From: Paracoccus tibetensis | GTDB taxonomy: Bacteria; Pseudomonadota; Alphaproteobacteria; Rhodobacterales; Rhodobacteraceae | NCBI RefSeq assembly: GCF_900102505.1 | Contig: NZ_FMVT01000005.1 | Coordinates: forward strand, 62,001-126,000 | Length of the DNA stretch: 64,000 nucleotides | Reading direction: 5' to 3' | In this document: one piece after another, positions 29,041 through 38,657 of the stretch | How positions within the stretch are numbered: position 1 is the first letter of the stretch | Layout of the letters: each line of letters starts with the position of its first letter | Position numbers and translations under genes: made by a program | Notes under the pieces: model-generated | Seen by the model: the letters and a program-made list of their open reading frames with translations, nothing else | Told to the model about the DNA's origin: nothing | The model's database searches: none

Positions 29041-31329
29041 TCAGTTCCCGCCCAGGATCCCCTGCAACGCCCGGCTGAGGGCGTCGTCCGAATCCGCCCC
29101 CACCGACGCGCCCGGCGTCTGCGGCGCCCCGCCGGTGATCTCGGTCGGCGCGACGATCTGCCGCCCGGTCCGCTCCGCCTCGATCGTGTTCATTACGCCG
29201 GCCAGCGCCGCCGCCAGCGGATCGTCGGCCGAACCCGAGGTCACCACGCGCGGCGTCGAATCGCCCTGCGACATGATGATCCCGCTGCCATCGGGAGAGA
29301 CGGTGGACAGCGGCAGCTCGGGCAGCCCGTCATGGATCTCGGACATGACCGCCTGCCAGATCTCGGCCGGAAGTCCGCCGCCGGTCACACCGGAGAGGGG
29401 CGTGTTGTCGTCATAGCCCATCCACACGCCGGTCACGTACTGCTCGGTGAAGCCTACGAACCAGGCGTCGCGATAGCTGCTGGTCGTGCCGGTCTTGCCC
29501 GCCACCGGCCGGTCGCCCAGCCTTGCCCGCGTGCCCGTGCCCGACTGGATCACCTGCTGCATCATGTAGATCAGCTGCCCGGCCGCGCGCTGGCTGATGA
29601 CGCGCTGGCCAAGCCCGCCCGTCTGGCCCATCAGCGGGCGCTCGTCCCCGCGCATGTTCAGCTGCACGACGCCGTAGGGCGCGACCGAGGTGCCGCCGTT
29701 GCGGATGCCGGCATAGGCGCCCGTCAGCTCCAGCAGCGTCGCCTCGGAGGCGCCGAGCCCGAGCGAGGGGCTGGTGGTCAGGTTGCTGACGATCCCGAAG
29801 CCCTGCGCCACCCGGATCACCTGGTCGCGGCCCACGACCTCCTGCAGGCGGATGGTCGAGGTGTTCAGCGACTGCGCCAGCGATGTCGTCAGCGTCACCG
29901 CGCCGCGATAGTTGCGGGTGTAGTTCTGCGGCGACCAGCTGCGCCCGCCGGGAATGCGGATCGTCAGCGGCGCGTCCTGCACCGTGTCCGACGGCGAATA
30001 GCCCGCATCCAGCGCCGCGGCGTAGACGAAGGGCTTGAAGCTGGACCCGGTCTGCCGCTTGGCCTGCGTGGCGCGGTTGAACGTGCCCTGCGCGCGGTTG
30101 TCGAGCCCGCCGATCATCGCCCGGACGGCGCCGTCCGCGGACATGATCACGACCGCGGCCTGCGCCGTCGAGCCGTCCTTGACCTTCTCGTCATAGATCC
30201 GCTGCAGCGCCCGCTCGGCCGCGCGCTGGATGCGCTGGTCGAAGGTGGTGGTGATCGTCACGTCCTCGGTCGTCTCCGAGGTCAGGAAGCCCGGCCCCGA
30301 TTCCATCACCCAGTCCGCGAAATAGCCGCCCGCCCGCGCCGCGGCGGCCTGCGACAGCGTCGCCGGCGCGGCCCGCGCCTGCGCGACCTCCTGGTCGGAC
30401 AGGTAGCCCTCCTCGCCCATCAGGCCGAGGATGACGTTCGCCCGCTCCTGGCTGCGCTGGAGGTTGGCAGTGGGCGCATAGTAGCTGGGCGCCCGCAGCA
30501 GCCCGGCCAGCATCGCCGATTCCGAGGCGTTCACCTGGCTGGCCGGCTTGTTGAAGTAGCGCTGGCTGGCGGCCTCGAAGCCGCGCGCGCCGCCGCCCAG
30601 ATACGAGCGGTTCATGTAGATGTTGAGGATGTCGTCCTTGCTGTACTTCGCCTCCATCGCGAAGGCGTAGGGGACTTCCTTGATCTTGCGCCAGATCCCG
30701 CCCGAGCGGCAGTCGGCCTCGAACTCGGCCTCGTTGGCGAAGCGCGTCGGATCGAAGGTCTCGCCGAGGCAGAGAAGCTTGGCCACCTGCTGCGTGATGG
30801 TCGAGCCGCCATGCCCTTCCAGCGGGCTGCGGCCGGCGGCCATGTTGATGCTAATGGCGCTGGCGATGCCGCGCGGGCTGATGCCGAAATGGCGGTAGAA
30901 GCGCCGGTCCTCGGTCGCGATCACGGCCTCTTTCAGGACGGGCGCGATCTGGTCGGCGGTGACGGCGCCGAAGGTCTCGCCGCGCCAGGCGAAGACGCGG
31001 CCGTCGCGGTCCAGCATCGTGACCGAGCCGCGGGCGCGGCCGTCGAACAGCGCCTCGGCCTCGGGCAGGGTGGCGTAGAAATAGGCGCTGGCCGAGCCGA
31101 TGATCAGCGCGACCACCATCGCCAGCCGCCAGATCGAGCCCCAGACGATGCGCCAGATCAGCACGATGAAGCCGACGATCCAGCCGAGGATGCCGCCGCG
31201 CCGGGGGGGGCGGGCGGTGTGGCGCTTGACCTTCCGGGGCTTGGCCTCCGTCTCGGCCTCGCGGAAGCTGCGTTTGTCCGCGATGGGGCTTGCGCCCGTG
31301 CGCCTTGGGGTGCCGGTGGGTTTCTTCAT
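29041..31329 (-). CDS. mrcA: Class A penicillin-binding protein (PBP1a type)
   Basis: Bifunctional peptidoglycan synthase, 762 residues from the ATG at 31329. A basic cytoplasmic tail and one membrane anchor (about 48-85) are followed by a GT51 glycosyltransferase domain (AVIATEDRRFYRHFG; GGSTITQQVAKLL) and a transpeptidase domain with SSFK as the SxxK serine motif, SLN as SxN, and AGKTGTT as the KTG box. C-terminal low-complexity tail. An earlier ATG at 31380 adds 17 atypical residues. Divergent from amtB, convergent with tlpA. Confidence 0.93.
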   Translation of the reverse strand: MKKPTGTPRRTGASPIADKRSFREAETEAKPRKVKRHTARPPRRGGILGWIVGFIVLIWRIVWGSIWRLAMVVALIIGSASAYFYATLPEAEALFDGRARGSVTMLDRDGRVFAWRGETFGAVTADQIAPVLKEAVIATEDRRFYRHFGISPRGIASAISINMAAGRSPLEGHGGSTITQQVAKLLCLGETFDPTRFANEAEFEADCRSGGIWRKIKEVPYAFAMEAKYSKDDILNIYMNRSYLGGGARGFEAASQRYFNKPASQVNASESAMLAGLLRAPSYYAPTANLQRSQERANVILGLMGEEGYLSDQEVAQARAAPATLSQAAAARAGGYFADWVMESGPGFLTSETTEDVTITTTFDQRIQRAAERALQRIYDEKVKDGSTAQAAVVIMSADGAVRAMIGGLDNRAQGTFNRATQAKRQTGSSFKPFVYAAALDAGYSPSDTVQDAPLTIRIPGGRSWSPQNYTRNYRGAVTLTTSLAQSLNTSTIRLQEVVGRDQVIRVAQGFGIVSNLTTSPSLGLGASEATLLELTGAYAGIRNGGTSVAPYGVVQLNMRGDERPLMGQTGGLGQRVISQRAAGQLIYMMQQVIQSGTGTRARLGDRPVAGKTGTTSSYRDAWFVGFTEQYVTGVWMGYDDNTPLSGVTGGGLPAEIWQAVMSEIHDGLPELPLSTVSPDGSGIIMSQGDSTPRVVTSGSADDPLAAALAGVMNTIEAERTGRQIVAPTEITGGAPQTPGASVGADSDDALSRALQGILGGN

Positions 31330-31596
31330 GCCTGCTTTCCTGCCCGGCCGTGTGGTCCGGCCATAGTTGCGGCAGAGCATACAGGAAGAATTCCTGCGAT
31401 GGAATTGCGCTGACCAATCCGTGAATTGCCGCCGCGGCAGGCAGACAACCCCAGGATTGCCCGAAGCGCGGGCAGATCAGGTTTCCACCCGAAGCGGCAC
31501 CGCCCGTCGCTTGTGCAGTGGCCGGGCTTTTGCGGATGAAAGCAGCGATGGCGGCCAGATCCCGCGGCCGCACGACCAGAAGACAGGTGAAGACTG

Positions 31597-32946
31597 ATGA
31601 AACAGATGATTCCCGGCCTGGTCGCGGCGCTGACGCTTCTGGCGTTGCCCGCAGCCGCGCAAGAGGCCGCCCTGCCCGTCGACCCCGAGACAACCACCGC
31701 CGCCGCCTCGGCGGTCGGGGCCGAGACCGCCTATATCTTCGACACGCTGCTCTTCCTGATCGGCGGCATCCTGGTCTTCTGGATGGCGGCGGGCTTCGCC
31801 ATGCTGGAAGCCGGCCTCGTGCGCTCGAAGAACGTGACGGTGCAGCTGACCAAGAACATCGCGCTCTTCGCCATCGCGGGCCTGATGTACTGGATCATGG
31901 GCTACAACCTCATGTATCCGGCCGACTGGTCGATCAACCTGTGGCTGGGCGAGATCTTCAGCTTCGCCACCCTCGATCCGGTCGGCAGCGCCGATCTGGA
32001 GAACAGCTATTCGGTCGGCTCGGACTTCTTCTTCCAGCTGATGTTCTGCGCCACCACGGCCTCGATCGTCTCGGGCACCCTGGCCGAGCGCGTCAAGCTG
32101 TGGCCCTTCCTGCTGTTCACCTTCGTGCTGACCGGCTTCATCTACCCGATCGAGGCCAGCTGGCAGTGGGGCGGCGGCTGGCTGTCCGAGATGGGCTTTT
32201 CCGACTTCGCCGGCTCGACCCTGGTCCATGCGGCGGGCGGCTTCGCGGCCCTGGCGGGCGCCATCGTGCTGGGCCCGCGGCTTGGCAAGTATCGCAATGA
32301 TGGGCGGATGCAGCCGATGCCGGGCAGCAACCTGGCGCTGGCGACGCTCGGCACCTTCATCCTGTGGATGGGCTGGTTCGGCTTCAACGGCGCCTCGCAG
32401 CTGGCGATGGGCACCATCGACGACGTGGCCGATGTCAGCCGCATCTTCGTGAACACCAACATGGCCGCCTCGGCCGGTGCTGTGGTCGCGCTGATCCTGA
32501 GCCAGGTGATGTACAGCAAGGTCGACCTGACCATGGTGCTGAACGGCGCGCTGGCGGGCCTCGTGTCGATCACTGCCGAGCCGCTGACCCCCTCGATCTT
32601 CGCCTCGGTGCTGATCGGCGGCGTGGGCGGGGCCATCGTGATCTTCGCCGTCCCGCTGCTGGACCGGCTGAAGATCGACGACGTGGTCGGCGCCATCCCG
32701 GTCCACCTGGCTGCCGGCATCTGGGGCACGCTGATCGTGCCGGCGACCAACCCGGACACCAGCTATGTCAACCAGCTCATCGGCATCGTCGCCATCGGCG
32801 CCTTCGTCTTCGTGCTCAGCTTCATCGTCTGGTCGATTCTGAAGGCCACCATGGGCATCCGCGCCAGCGACGAGGCGCAGATCAGCGGCCTCGACATCAG
32901 CGAACTGGGCATGGAGGCCTATCCCGACTTCGTGCAGGCCAAGTAA
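31597..32946 (+). CDS. amtB: Ammonium transporter AmtB
   Basis: Trimeric ammonium channel, 449 residues: cleavable signal peptide (1-21, ending PAAAQ) and eleven membrane segments. The pore's twin histidines lie in TLVHAAGGFAAL and PVHLAAGIWG, and the Amt signature is visible as FGFNGAS. GAAGACTG-type weak ribosome-binding site. No glnK lies next to it, although amtB is usually paired with a PII gene. The 267 bases to divergent mrcA show no convincing sigma54 box. Confidence 0.95.
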   Translation: MKQMIPGLVAALTLLALPAAAQEAALPVDPETTTAAASAVGAETAYIFDTLLFLIGGILVFWMAAGFAMLEAGLVRSKNVTVQLTKNIALFAIAGLMYWIMGYNLMYPADWSINLWLGEIFSFATLDPVGSADLENSYSVGSDFFFQLMFCATTASIVSGTLAERVKLWPFLLFTFVLTGFIYPIEASWQWGGGWLSEMGFSDFAGSTLVHAAGGFAALAGAIVLGPRLGKYRNDGRMQPMPGSNLALATLGTFILWMGWFGFNGASQLAMGTIDDVADVSRIFVNTNMAASAGAVVALILSQVMYSKVDLTMVLNGALAGLVSITAEPLTPSIFASVLIGGVGGAIVIFAVPLLDRLKIDDVVGAIPVHLAAGIWGTLIVPATNPDTSYVNQLIGIVAIGAFVFVLSFIVWSILKATMGIRASDEAQISGLDISELGMEAYPDFVQAK

Positions 32947-32973
32947 GCCGCACAGCACAGTCTCTTCCCGGAG

Positions 32974-33005
32974 AGGGGGCGGGCCGGAAACGGTCCGCCC
33001 CTTCT
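32974..33005 (+). terminator. Hairpin terminator after amtB
   Basis: 13-bp stem including two G-T pairs (32974-32986 with 32991-33003) closed by a GAAA tetraloop, 27 bases after the amtB stop. No proper T tract follows, so efficiency is uncertain. Confidence 0.6.
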
Positions 33006-33021
33006 GCCTGATCGGCGCATG

Positions 33022-33043
33022 AAAAAGGCGCCCGAAGGCGCCC
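33022..33043 (-). terminator. Rho-independent terminator of the polyprenyl synthase gene
   Basis: Reading leftward: GGCGCC, TTCG tetraloop, GGCGCC, then five Ts (33026-33022), 21 bases after the gene's stop. It faces the amtB hairpin, so each convergent gene has its own. Confidence 0.8.
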
Positions 33044-33063
33044 ATGTCCGGCAGATGCTCGCC

Positions 33064-34065
33064 TCAGGCGACGCGGCTGACCACGAACTCGGCGAGATCG
33101 CGCAGCATGTCGCGGATCGGGTGGGGCGGCAGCGCCTCCAGCGCGGTGCGGGCGCGGGCGGCATGGGCCAGCGCGTCCTTACGGGCGGCCTCCATCGCGC
33201 CGTGGCGGGAGAGCAGGCGCAGCGCCTCCTCCAGATCGCCCTCGCGCTGGTCGCCGGCCTCGATCACCCGCGACCAGAAGGCGCGCTCGGCCCCGTCGGC
33301 CTTGGCGACCGCCTTGATGACCGGCAGCGTCAGCTTCCGCTCGCGGAAGTCGTCGCCTACGTTCTTGCCGATCGCCTCGCTCGCCCCGCCATAGTCCAGC
33401 AGGTCGTCGACGATCTGGAACGCGATCCCGAGCGCGTCGCCATAATCGAACAGCGCCCGCACCTGCGGCTCGGGCGCGCCCGCGATGACCCCGCCGACCT
33501 CGGTCGCGGCCGAAAACAGCGCCGCCGTCTTGCCGCGCACGACCTGCAGGTAGATCCGCTCGTCCGTCGCCAGATCCTGCGCGGCGGTCAGTTGCAGCAC
33601 CTCGCCCTCGGCGATGGTGGCGCTGGCATTGGACAGGATCTCCAGCGTCCGCAGGTTGCCCGGCGCGACCATCAGCTGGAAGCTGCGCGCGAAGAGGTAA
33701 TCGCCCACCAGCACGCTGGACTTGTTGTCCCAGAGCAGGTTCGCCGTCGGCCGACCGCGCCGCTGGCGGCTTTCGTCCACCACGTCGTCATGCAAGAGCG
33801 TCGCCGTGTGGATGAACTCGACCGTGGCGGCCAGGTGGATGTGCCACGGACCCGGGTAGTCCAGCATCTTCGCCGCGGCGAGCGTCAGCATCGGGCGCAG
33901 GCGCTTGCCGCCGGCCTCGATCAGATGGGCGGTGACCTCGGGGATGCGGGGGGCGTGCTCGCTGGCCATCTTCTCGCGGATCAGCGCGTTCACCGCCTCC
34001 ATCTCGTCCGCCAGCGCGTCCGAGAGCCTGTCCAGCGGCTTGCGGGGGTGATCCTGCACGGTCAT
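33064..34065 (-). CDS. ispB: Long-chain polyprenyl (octa/decaprenyl) diphosphate synthase
   Basis: Trans-prenyltransferase that builds the ubiquinone side chain, 333 residues from the ATG at 34065 (AAAGGGA upstream). First aspartate-rich motif LLHDDVVDES (D93, D94, D97), second motif QIVDDLLDY (D220, D221, D224), and GGKRLRP near 52-58. Chain length cannot be read reliably; relatives in this family of bacteria usually make ubiquinone-10, so decaprenyl is likely. The frame is open to 34239 without similarity. Divergent from the DUF2007 gene. Confidence 0.92.
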   Translation of the reverse strand: MTVQDHPRKPLDRLSDALADEMEAVNALIREKMASEHAPRIPEVTAHLIEAGGKRLRPMLTLAAAKMLDYPGPWHIHLAATVEFIHTATLLHDDVVDESRQRRGRPTANLLWDNKSSVLVGDYLFARSFQLMVAPGNLRTLEILSNASATIAEGEVLQLTAAQDLATDERIYLQVVRGKTAALFSAATEVGGVIAGAPEPQVRALFDYGDALGIAFQIVDDLLDYGGASEAIGKNVGDDFRERKLTLPVIKAVAKADGAERAFWSRVIEAGDQREGDLEEALRLLSRHGAMEAARKDALAHAARARTALEALPPHPIRDMLRDLAEFVVSRVA

Positions 34066-34140
34066 GCCCAATCCCTTTCGATCAGGACCTCGCATTGCCA
34101 CGGCATCGACAAATCTGCAACCGCCGCATACCTTTTCCCC

Positions 34141-34350
34141 ATGAAAGAGCTTTTCCGCAGCAATGACCCCGTCCGCATCTCGGCCGCCCTCAGCCTGCTG
34201 GAGGCCGAGGGGATCGTCCCCTTCCAGATGGACCAGCACATGAGCGTGCTGGAGGGCTCCATCGGCATCCTGCCGCGCAGGGTGATGGTCGCGGATCGCG
34301 ACCTGTTCATGGCCCGGGCGCTGCTGCGGGACGCGGGACTTGACGACTGA
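34141..34350 (+). CDS. DUF2007-family small protein
   Basis: 69 residues with the DUF2007 pattern: MKELFRSNDPVRISAALSLLEAEGI, then FQMDQHMSVLEGSIGILPRRVMV and VADRDLFMARALL. Described only as a putative prokaryotic signal-transducing domain. Its 3' end overlaps the next gene's TTG start by 11 bases, so the two are probably co-translated. Divergent from the polyprenyl synthase gene. Confidence 0.8.
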   Translation: MKELFRSNDPVRISAALSLLEAEGIVPFQMDQHMSVLEGSIGILPRRVMVADRDLFMARALLRDAGLDD

Positions 34351-35101
34351 GCTGACCTGCGACGACTTCCTCGGCGGCCGGCTCAGGATCTTCCAGCCCG
34401 CGCGCGGCTACCGCGCCGGGGCCGATGCCGTGATGCTGGCGGCCGCCTGCCCCGCCGCAGCCGGCGAGACGGTGCTCGAGCTTGGCTGCGGCGCCGGCGT
34501 CGCCAGCCTCTGCCTCGCGCGACGGGTGGCGGGCCTGCGACTGACCGGGCTCGAGCGGCAGACGGACTACGCCGCCCTCGCCCGCCGGAACGCCGAGGCG
34601 AATGCCCTGCCGCTGACCGTGATCGAGGGCGACCTTGCCGCTGCCCCGCCCCTGCTGAAGGGGGCCAGCTTCGATCATGTCCTGATGAACCCGCCCTTCT
34701 TTCTCGGCGGCACCGCCGCGCCCGACGGCGGCCGCGCCACCGCCCGCAGCGAGGAGACGCCGCTGGCCGCCTGGCTGGACGCCGCCCTGCGCCGGCTGAA
34801 GCCGAAGGGCTGGCTGACGGTGATCCAGCGCGCGGACCGGCTGGACGGGCTGATCCACGGCCTTCACGGCCGCGCAGGGGCGCTGACGATCCTGCCGCTG
34901 GCCGCGCGGGAGGGGCGCGAGGCCGGCCGGGTGATCCTCTGGGCGCGCAAGGGCGCGCGCGCGCCGCTGCGGCTTCTGGCGCCTTTCGTCATCCACGCGG
35001 GGGGTCGGCACGAGGCAGATGGCGAGGACCTGACGCCGGATGCGGCAGCCGTGCTGCGCGAAGCTGCGCCAATTCGCCCTGTGATTGCGAAACTTCCGTG
35101 A
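34340..35101 (+). CDS. tRNA1(Val) adenine-N6 methyltransferase-like (TrmN6/YfiC family)
   Basis: SAM-dependent N6-adenine methyltransferase, 253 residues from a TTG at 34340. SAM motif I VLELGCGAG (45-53) and the catalytic NPPF motif at 117-120 (LMNPPFF) are those of the YfiC/TrmN6 family, which modifies A37 of tRNA1(Val). Opening TCDDFLGGRLRIFQPARGYRAGADAVML is typical. No ATG is available nearby; the TTG overlaps the DUF2007 gene. Confidence 0.82.
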   Translation: MTTELTCDDFLGGRLRIFQPARGYRAGADAVMLAAACPAAAGETVLELGCGAGVASLCLARRVAGLRLTGLERQTDYAALARRNAEANALPLTVIEGDLAAAPPLLKGASFDHVLMNPPFFLGGTAAPDGGRATARSEETPLAAWLDAALRRLKPKGWLTVIQRADRLDGLIHGLHGRAGALTILPLAAREGREAGRVILWARKGARAPLRLLAPFVIHAGGRHEADGEDLTPDAAAVLREAAPIRPVIAKLP

Positions 35102-35161
35102 CAGAATCGGAAGACTGTGATGGGATTCAGATGTTCAATCCAATCCGCAAGGAGGACGCGA

Positions 35162-35326
35162 ATGTCGGTTGCCAATCATGTCGAGGAACTTCGCCGCAAG
35201 CATCAGGTCCTGTCCGATGCCGTTGAAAGGGCTCAGAGAAGCCCTGGCACGAACGACCTGGAACTGGTCGCCATGAAGCGCCAGAAACTCCGCCTCAAGG
35301 AGGAAATCAGCCGCCTCGGCCATTAG
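35162..35326 (+). CDS. DUF465 (YdcH-like) small protein
   Basis: 54-residue, highly charged, helical protein (HVEELRRKHQVLSDAVE ... MKRQKLRLKEEISRL), the DUF465/YdcH pattern of a short helical hairpin. Function unknown. A strong AAGGAGG precedes the ATG at 35162. A terminator follows its stop. Confidence 0.82.
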   Translation: MSVANHVEELRRKHQVLSDAVERAQRSPGTNDLELVAMKRQKLRLKEEISRLGH

Positions 35327-35363
35327 CACCGCGACAGGCGCGTGACATCCACCCGCGTGCCGG

Positions 35364-35394
35364 ACGGCCCGCCCCACGCCGGGGCGGGCCGTTT
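35364..35394 (+). terminator. Hairpin terminator at the DUF465/argD convergent junction
   Basis: Perfect 12-bp GC-rich stem (35364-35375 with 35381-35392) with a five-base loop and a short T-rich tail. The symmetric stem could also serve argD on the other strand, but it lies only two bases from the argD stop. Confidence 0.65.
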
Positions 35395-35396
35395 CG

Positions 35397-36569
35397 TCAG
35401 GCGGGCAGGCTGTCCGCGGCCCGGTCAAGCCGCGCCACGGCCTCGGCGATCTCGTCGTCGGTGATGTTCAGCGGCGGCAGCAGGCGCAGCGTGTTGTCGG
35501 CCGCCGGCACGGTCAGGATGTGCTGGGCATAGCCAGCCTTGACCAGATCCGCCGGCGCCGCCTTGCATTTCAGCCCCAGCATCAGGCCCTGCCCGCGCAC
35601 GCCCTCGAACACCTCGGGATGGGCCGCGACCAGCGCCTCGAGCTTCTGGCGCATGAGGCCCGCCTTGCGGTTCACCTCGGCCAGGAAGGCGTCGTCCGCC
35701 ACGATCTCCATCACCTTCGTTCCCACCGCGCAGGCCAGCGGGTTGCCGCCGTAGGTCGAGCCATGCGTGCCCGCGACCATGCCCGCCGCCGCCGCCTCGG
35801 TGGCCAGCACGGCGCCCAGCGGGAAGCCCCCGCCGATGCCCTTGGCGACCATCATGATGTCGGGCGCGATCCCGGCATGTTCATGCGCGAAGAGCCGCCC
35901 GGTCCGGCCCATGCCGCATTGCACCTCGTCCAGGACCAGCAGCGCGCCGGTCCGGTCGCAGGCCTCGCGCAGCCCCTTGAGGCAGACGTCGGGCAGCGCC
36001 CGGATGCCGCCCTCGCCCTGCACCGGCTCGATCATGATCGCCGCCGTGCGGTCCGTGACCGAGGCCTTCAGCGCCTCGTGATCGCCGAAGGGCACCTGCT
36101 TGAAGCCCGGCATCAGCGGGCCGAAGCCCTTGACCATCTTCTCGGACCCCGCCGCCGCGATGGCCCCGGTCGAGCGGCCGTGGAACGCGCCCTCGACCGT
36201 CACGATCTCGATGCGGTCCGGGTCGCCCGCATGGTCCCAGTACTTGCGGACCATCTTGATCGCCAGCTCGGCCGCCTCGGTGCCCGAATTGGTGAAGAAG
36301 ACCGTGTCGGCGAAGGTCTTGTCCACCAGCAGGTCGGCCAGCCGCTCCTGCTCGGGGATCTGGTAGAGGTTCGAGACATGCCAGATCCGCCCCGCCTGCG
36401 CCGTCAGCGCCGCGACCAGGTCGGGATTGGCATGGCCGAGCACATTGACCGCGATCCCCGCGCCGAGGTCGAGGTATCGCGTCCCGTCCGCCGTGATGGC
36501 CCAGGTACCCTCGCCCCGCTCGAAAGCCAGCGGGGCACGGTTATAGGTCGGCAGGACATGCGGGATCAT
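35397..36569 (-). CDS. argD: Acetylornithine aminotransferase
   Basis: Class III PLP aminotransferase of arginine synthesis. It has 390 residues from the ATG at 36569. PLP lysine K243 ([13 protein letters not shown]), D214 in [12 protein letters not shown], and the phosphate-binding [12 protein letters not shown] at 94-105. Opening [21 protein letters not shown] is characteristic of alphaproteobacterial ArgD. An earlier in-frame start at 36641 adds 24 unlikely residues. No argF follows within the window; convergent with the DUF465 gene. Confidence 0.94.
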   Translation of the reverse strand: MIPHVLPTYNRAPLAFERGEGTWAITADGTRYLDLGAGIAVNVLGHANPDLVAALTAQAGRIWHVSNLYQIPEQERLADLLVDKTFADTVFFTNSGTEAAELAIKMVRKYWDHAGDPDRIEIVTVEGAFHGRSTGAIAAAGSEKMVKGFGPLMPGFKQVPFGDHEALKASVTDRTAAIMIEPVQGEGGIRALPDVCLKGLREACDRTGALLVLDEVQCGMGRTGRLFAHEHAGIAPDIMMVAKGIGGGFPLGAVLATEAAAAGMVAGTHGSTYGGNPLACAVGTKVMEIVADDAFLAEVNRKAGLMRQKLEALVAAHPEVFEGVRGQGLMLGLKCKAAPADLVKAGYAQHILTVPAADNTLRLLPPLNITDDEIAEAVARLDRAADSLPA

Positions 36570-36766
36570 GGGCAGGGCCTTTGCAGCGATGTGACGGGGG
36601 ACAGGCAGGCAGGGATGCAGGGCCGGACGGCCGTGCATCAACGTCGGATCGAGGGGGCGCGCCTGGTGCTCATGGCGCGGACCATGCGCAAGAAGGACCG
36701 CTCGCGCAAGAGAAAATGCAGCCGCTGCGGCTGGACAGGCACGGGCGTGCGTCCTAGACCCCGGCC

Positions 36767-37669
36767 ATGAAAACGAACCAAGAACAGCGGGACGCGCGGG
36801 TGACGGCCGGGCTGATGGTGGCGGCGACCAGCCTCTTTGCCGCGACCTCGGTTCTGGCCAAGGGCCTCGGGGTCGGGGCGTTCGGGCCGGCGCTGCCGCC
36901 GCTGATGGTCAGCTTCGGCCGCTTCGCCTTCGCGCTGGCCGGGATCGCGGCGGTGGCCGCGCTGATGCGCCCGCGCCTGACGCGCCCGGCCTGGGGCACG
37001 CATGCGGCGCGCACGCTCTGCGGATGGGGCGGGGTCACGCTGATGTTCGCGGCCGTGGCGCGGATGCCGCTGCCCGACGCCACCGCGATCAGCTTCCTTT
37101 CGCCCGTCTTCACCATGATCCTCGCCATCCCGCTGCTGGGCGAGCGTGTCGGCCCCGTCCGCTGGAGCGCCGCCGCCATCGCCCTGATCGGCGCCGCGAT
37201 CCTGCTGCGACCCGGAGATGCCGTGCAGCTGGCCGCCTTCATCGCCCTCGGCGCCGCCGCCGCGATGGGGCTGGAGGCGATCTTCATCAAGCGCCTCACC
37301 CGCCGCGAATCGCCGCTGCAGATCCTGCTGGTGAACAACGCGATGGGCGCCGCCATCGCCGCCACGGTCGCGCTGGCCGTTTGGACCACCCCGAGCCCGC
37401 CGCAATGGGCCGCGCTGGCCGCGATCGGCCTGCTCATGGCCTGCGGGCAGGCGCTGAACCTGCTGGCCATGCGCCGGGCGGATGCCAGCTTCGTCGCGCC
37501 CTTCTTCTACCTGACCCTGATCTGGGCGGCCGGCTTCGACCTGTTCCTCTTCGGCGTTTTGCCCGACGGGATCAGCCTGATCGGCGCGGCGGTGCTGGTC
37601 TCGGGCGCCGCCCTCCTCGTCTGGCGCGACCGCCAGAGGGGCGGCGCGGCCCGCCCGCCCGGCGCCTGA
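36767..37669 (+). CDS. EamA/DMT-family membrane transporter
   Basis: 300 residues with about ten membrane segments in two EamA halves (about 12-140 and 150-285), the drug/metabolite transporter fold. Features such as [20 protein letters not shown] at the end of the first half are typical. These export metabolites such as amino acids or purines; the substrate is unknown. Its stop is nine bases from the convergent ABC-2 permease stop. Confidence 0.85.
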   Translation: MKTNQEQRDARVTAGLMVAATSLFAATSVLAKGLGVGAFGPALPPLMVSFGRFAFALAGIAAVAALMRPRLTRPAWGTHAARTLCGWGGVTLMFAAVARMPLPDATAISFLSPVFTMILAIPLLGERVGPVRWSAAAIALIGAAILLRPGDAVQLAAFIALGAAAAMGLEAIFIKRLTRRESPLQILLVNNAMGAAIAATVALAVWTTPSPPQWAALAAIGLLMACGQALNLLAMRRADASFVAPFFYLTLIWAAGFDLFLFGVLPDGISLIGAAVLVSGAALLVWRDRQRGGAARPPGA

Positions 37670-37678
37670 ACGGCGCGC

Positions 37679-38524
37679 CTAAGGCTTCATCCGGTAGCCC
37701 GATTTCAGCCAGCGCCATGCCAGCCACAGGACCAGACCGACGACCACGGCGCAGATCAACAGCCCCCGCTCGGGCGGGGCGTCGCTGACCCCGGTGACGC
37801 CGTAACGCGCCCCGTCGATCAGGTAGAAGACCGGGTTCCAGTGCGAGATGGTGTTGAACGGCTCGGGCAGCGCCTGGACCGAGTAGAAGGTCCCCGACAG
37901 GAAGCTCAGCGGCGTGATAATGAAGTTGGTGATCGCCGCCATCTGGTCGAACTTCTGCGCCAGAACCCCTGCGAGGATGCCGAGCCCCCCCAGCATCAGC
38001 GCCGCCAGCAAGACGAAGGCCAGCGTCCAGAGCGGATGGGCGATCCCCCGCCCCGTCACCAGCACCATCCCGGTCCCGATCACCACCGCCACAAGCCCCG
38101 CCCGCGCGACCGAACCGGCCAGATAGCCCGCCAGCAGCTCGCCCGCCGAGAGGGGCGGCATCAAGGTGTCCACGATGTTGCCCTGCACCTTCGCCGCCGT
38201 GATTGAGCTGGAGGTGTTGGCAAAAGCGTTTTGGATCACCGTCATCATCAGGATGCCCGGACCCAGGAAGACCAGATAGGGCAGGCCCATCACCTCGCCC
38301 CGCCCCTGCCCCAGGGCCAGTGCAAAGATCAGGACGAACAGCCCCGCCGTCATCAGCGGCGCGAAGATCGTCTGCTGCCAGACCGCCATGAAGCGCATCA
38401 CCTCGCGCCGGGCCAGCGTGGCCAGGCCCAGCCAGTTGACGCGGCCGAAGCGGCGCACGCCCATGGCGTGATCGCCCATGACTTTGGCACCCGAGGGCTT
38501 CAGGCGGGTGGTCTGGCTGGGCAT
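37679..38524 (-). CDS. ABC-2 type transporter permease (YadH-like)
   Basis: 281 residues with six hydrophobic segments and the ABC-2 membrane signature around LGPGILMMTVIQNAFANTSSSI and GTFYSVQALPEPFNTISHWNPVFYLIDGARYG, as in YadH/NodJ-type exporters. Such permeases need a separate ATPase (YadG-like), but none lies on either side, so the partner must be encoded elsewhere. Start could be the ATG at 38524 or internal Met16/Met21. Confidence 0.85.
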   Translation of the reverse strand: MPSQTTRLKPSGAKVMGDHAMGVRRFGRVNWLGLATLARREVMRFMAVWQQTIFAPLMTAGLFVLIFALALGQGRGEVMGLPYLVFLGPGILMMTVIQNAFANTSSSITAAKVQGNIVDTLMPPLSAGELLAGYLAGSVARAGLVAVVIGTGMVLVTGRGIAHPLWTLAFVLLAALMLGGLGILAGVLAQKFDQMAAITNFIITPLSFLSGTFYSVQALPEPFNTISHWNPVFYLIDGARYGVTGVSDAPPERGLLICAVVVGLVLWLAWRWLKSGYRMKP

Positions 38525-38657
38525 CGGGGCGGTCCTTCGATTCGGGCGCCTTGAATTTCGGCGCGTCGGCAGCTAAATCTCGGCATCCCGTTTCTGACGG
38601 GACCAATCGCAGGTTTCAAGATGGACGGCGGGCCGGGGCCTGCCCGGAAAGGCAGCC

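Noticed and set aside
31460..31530. GGCAC...GC pattern upstream of amtB as a sigma54 promoter
   Set aside because: The GG-to-GC spacing is 11, not the required 10 bases, and flanks do not match.
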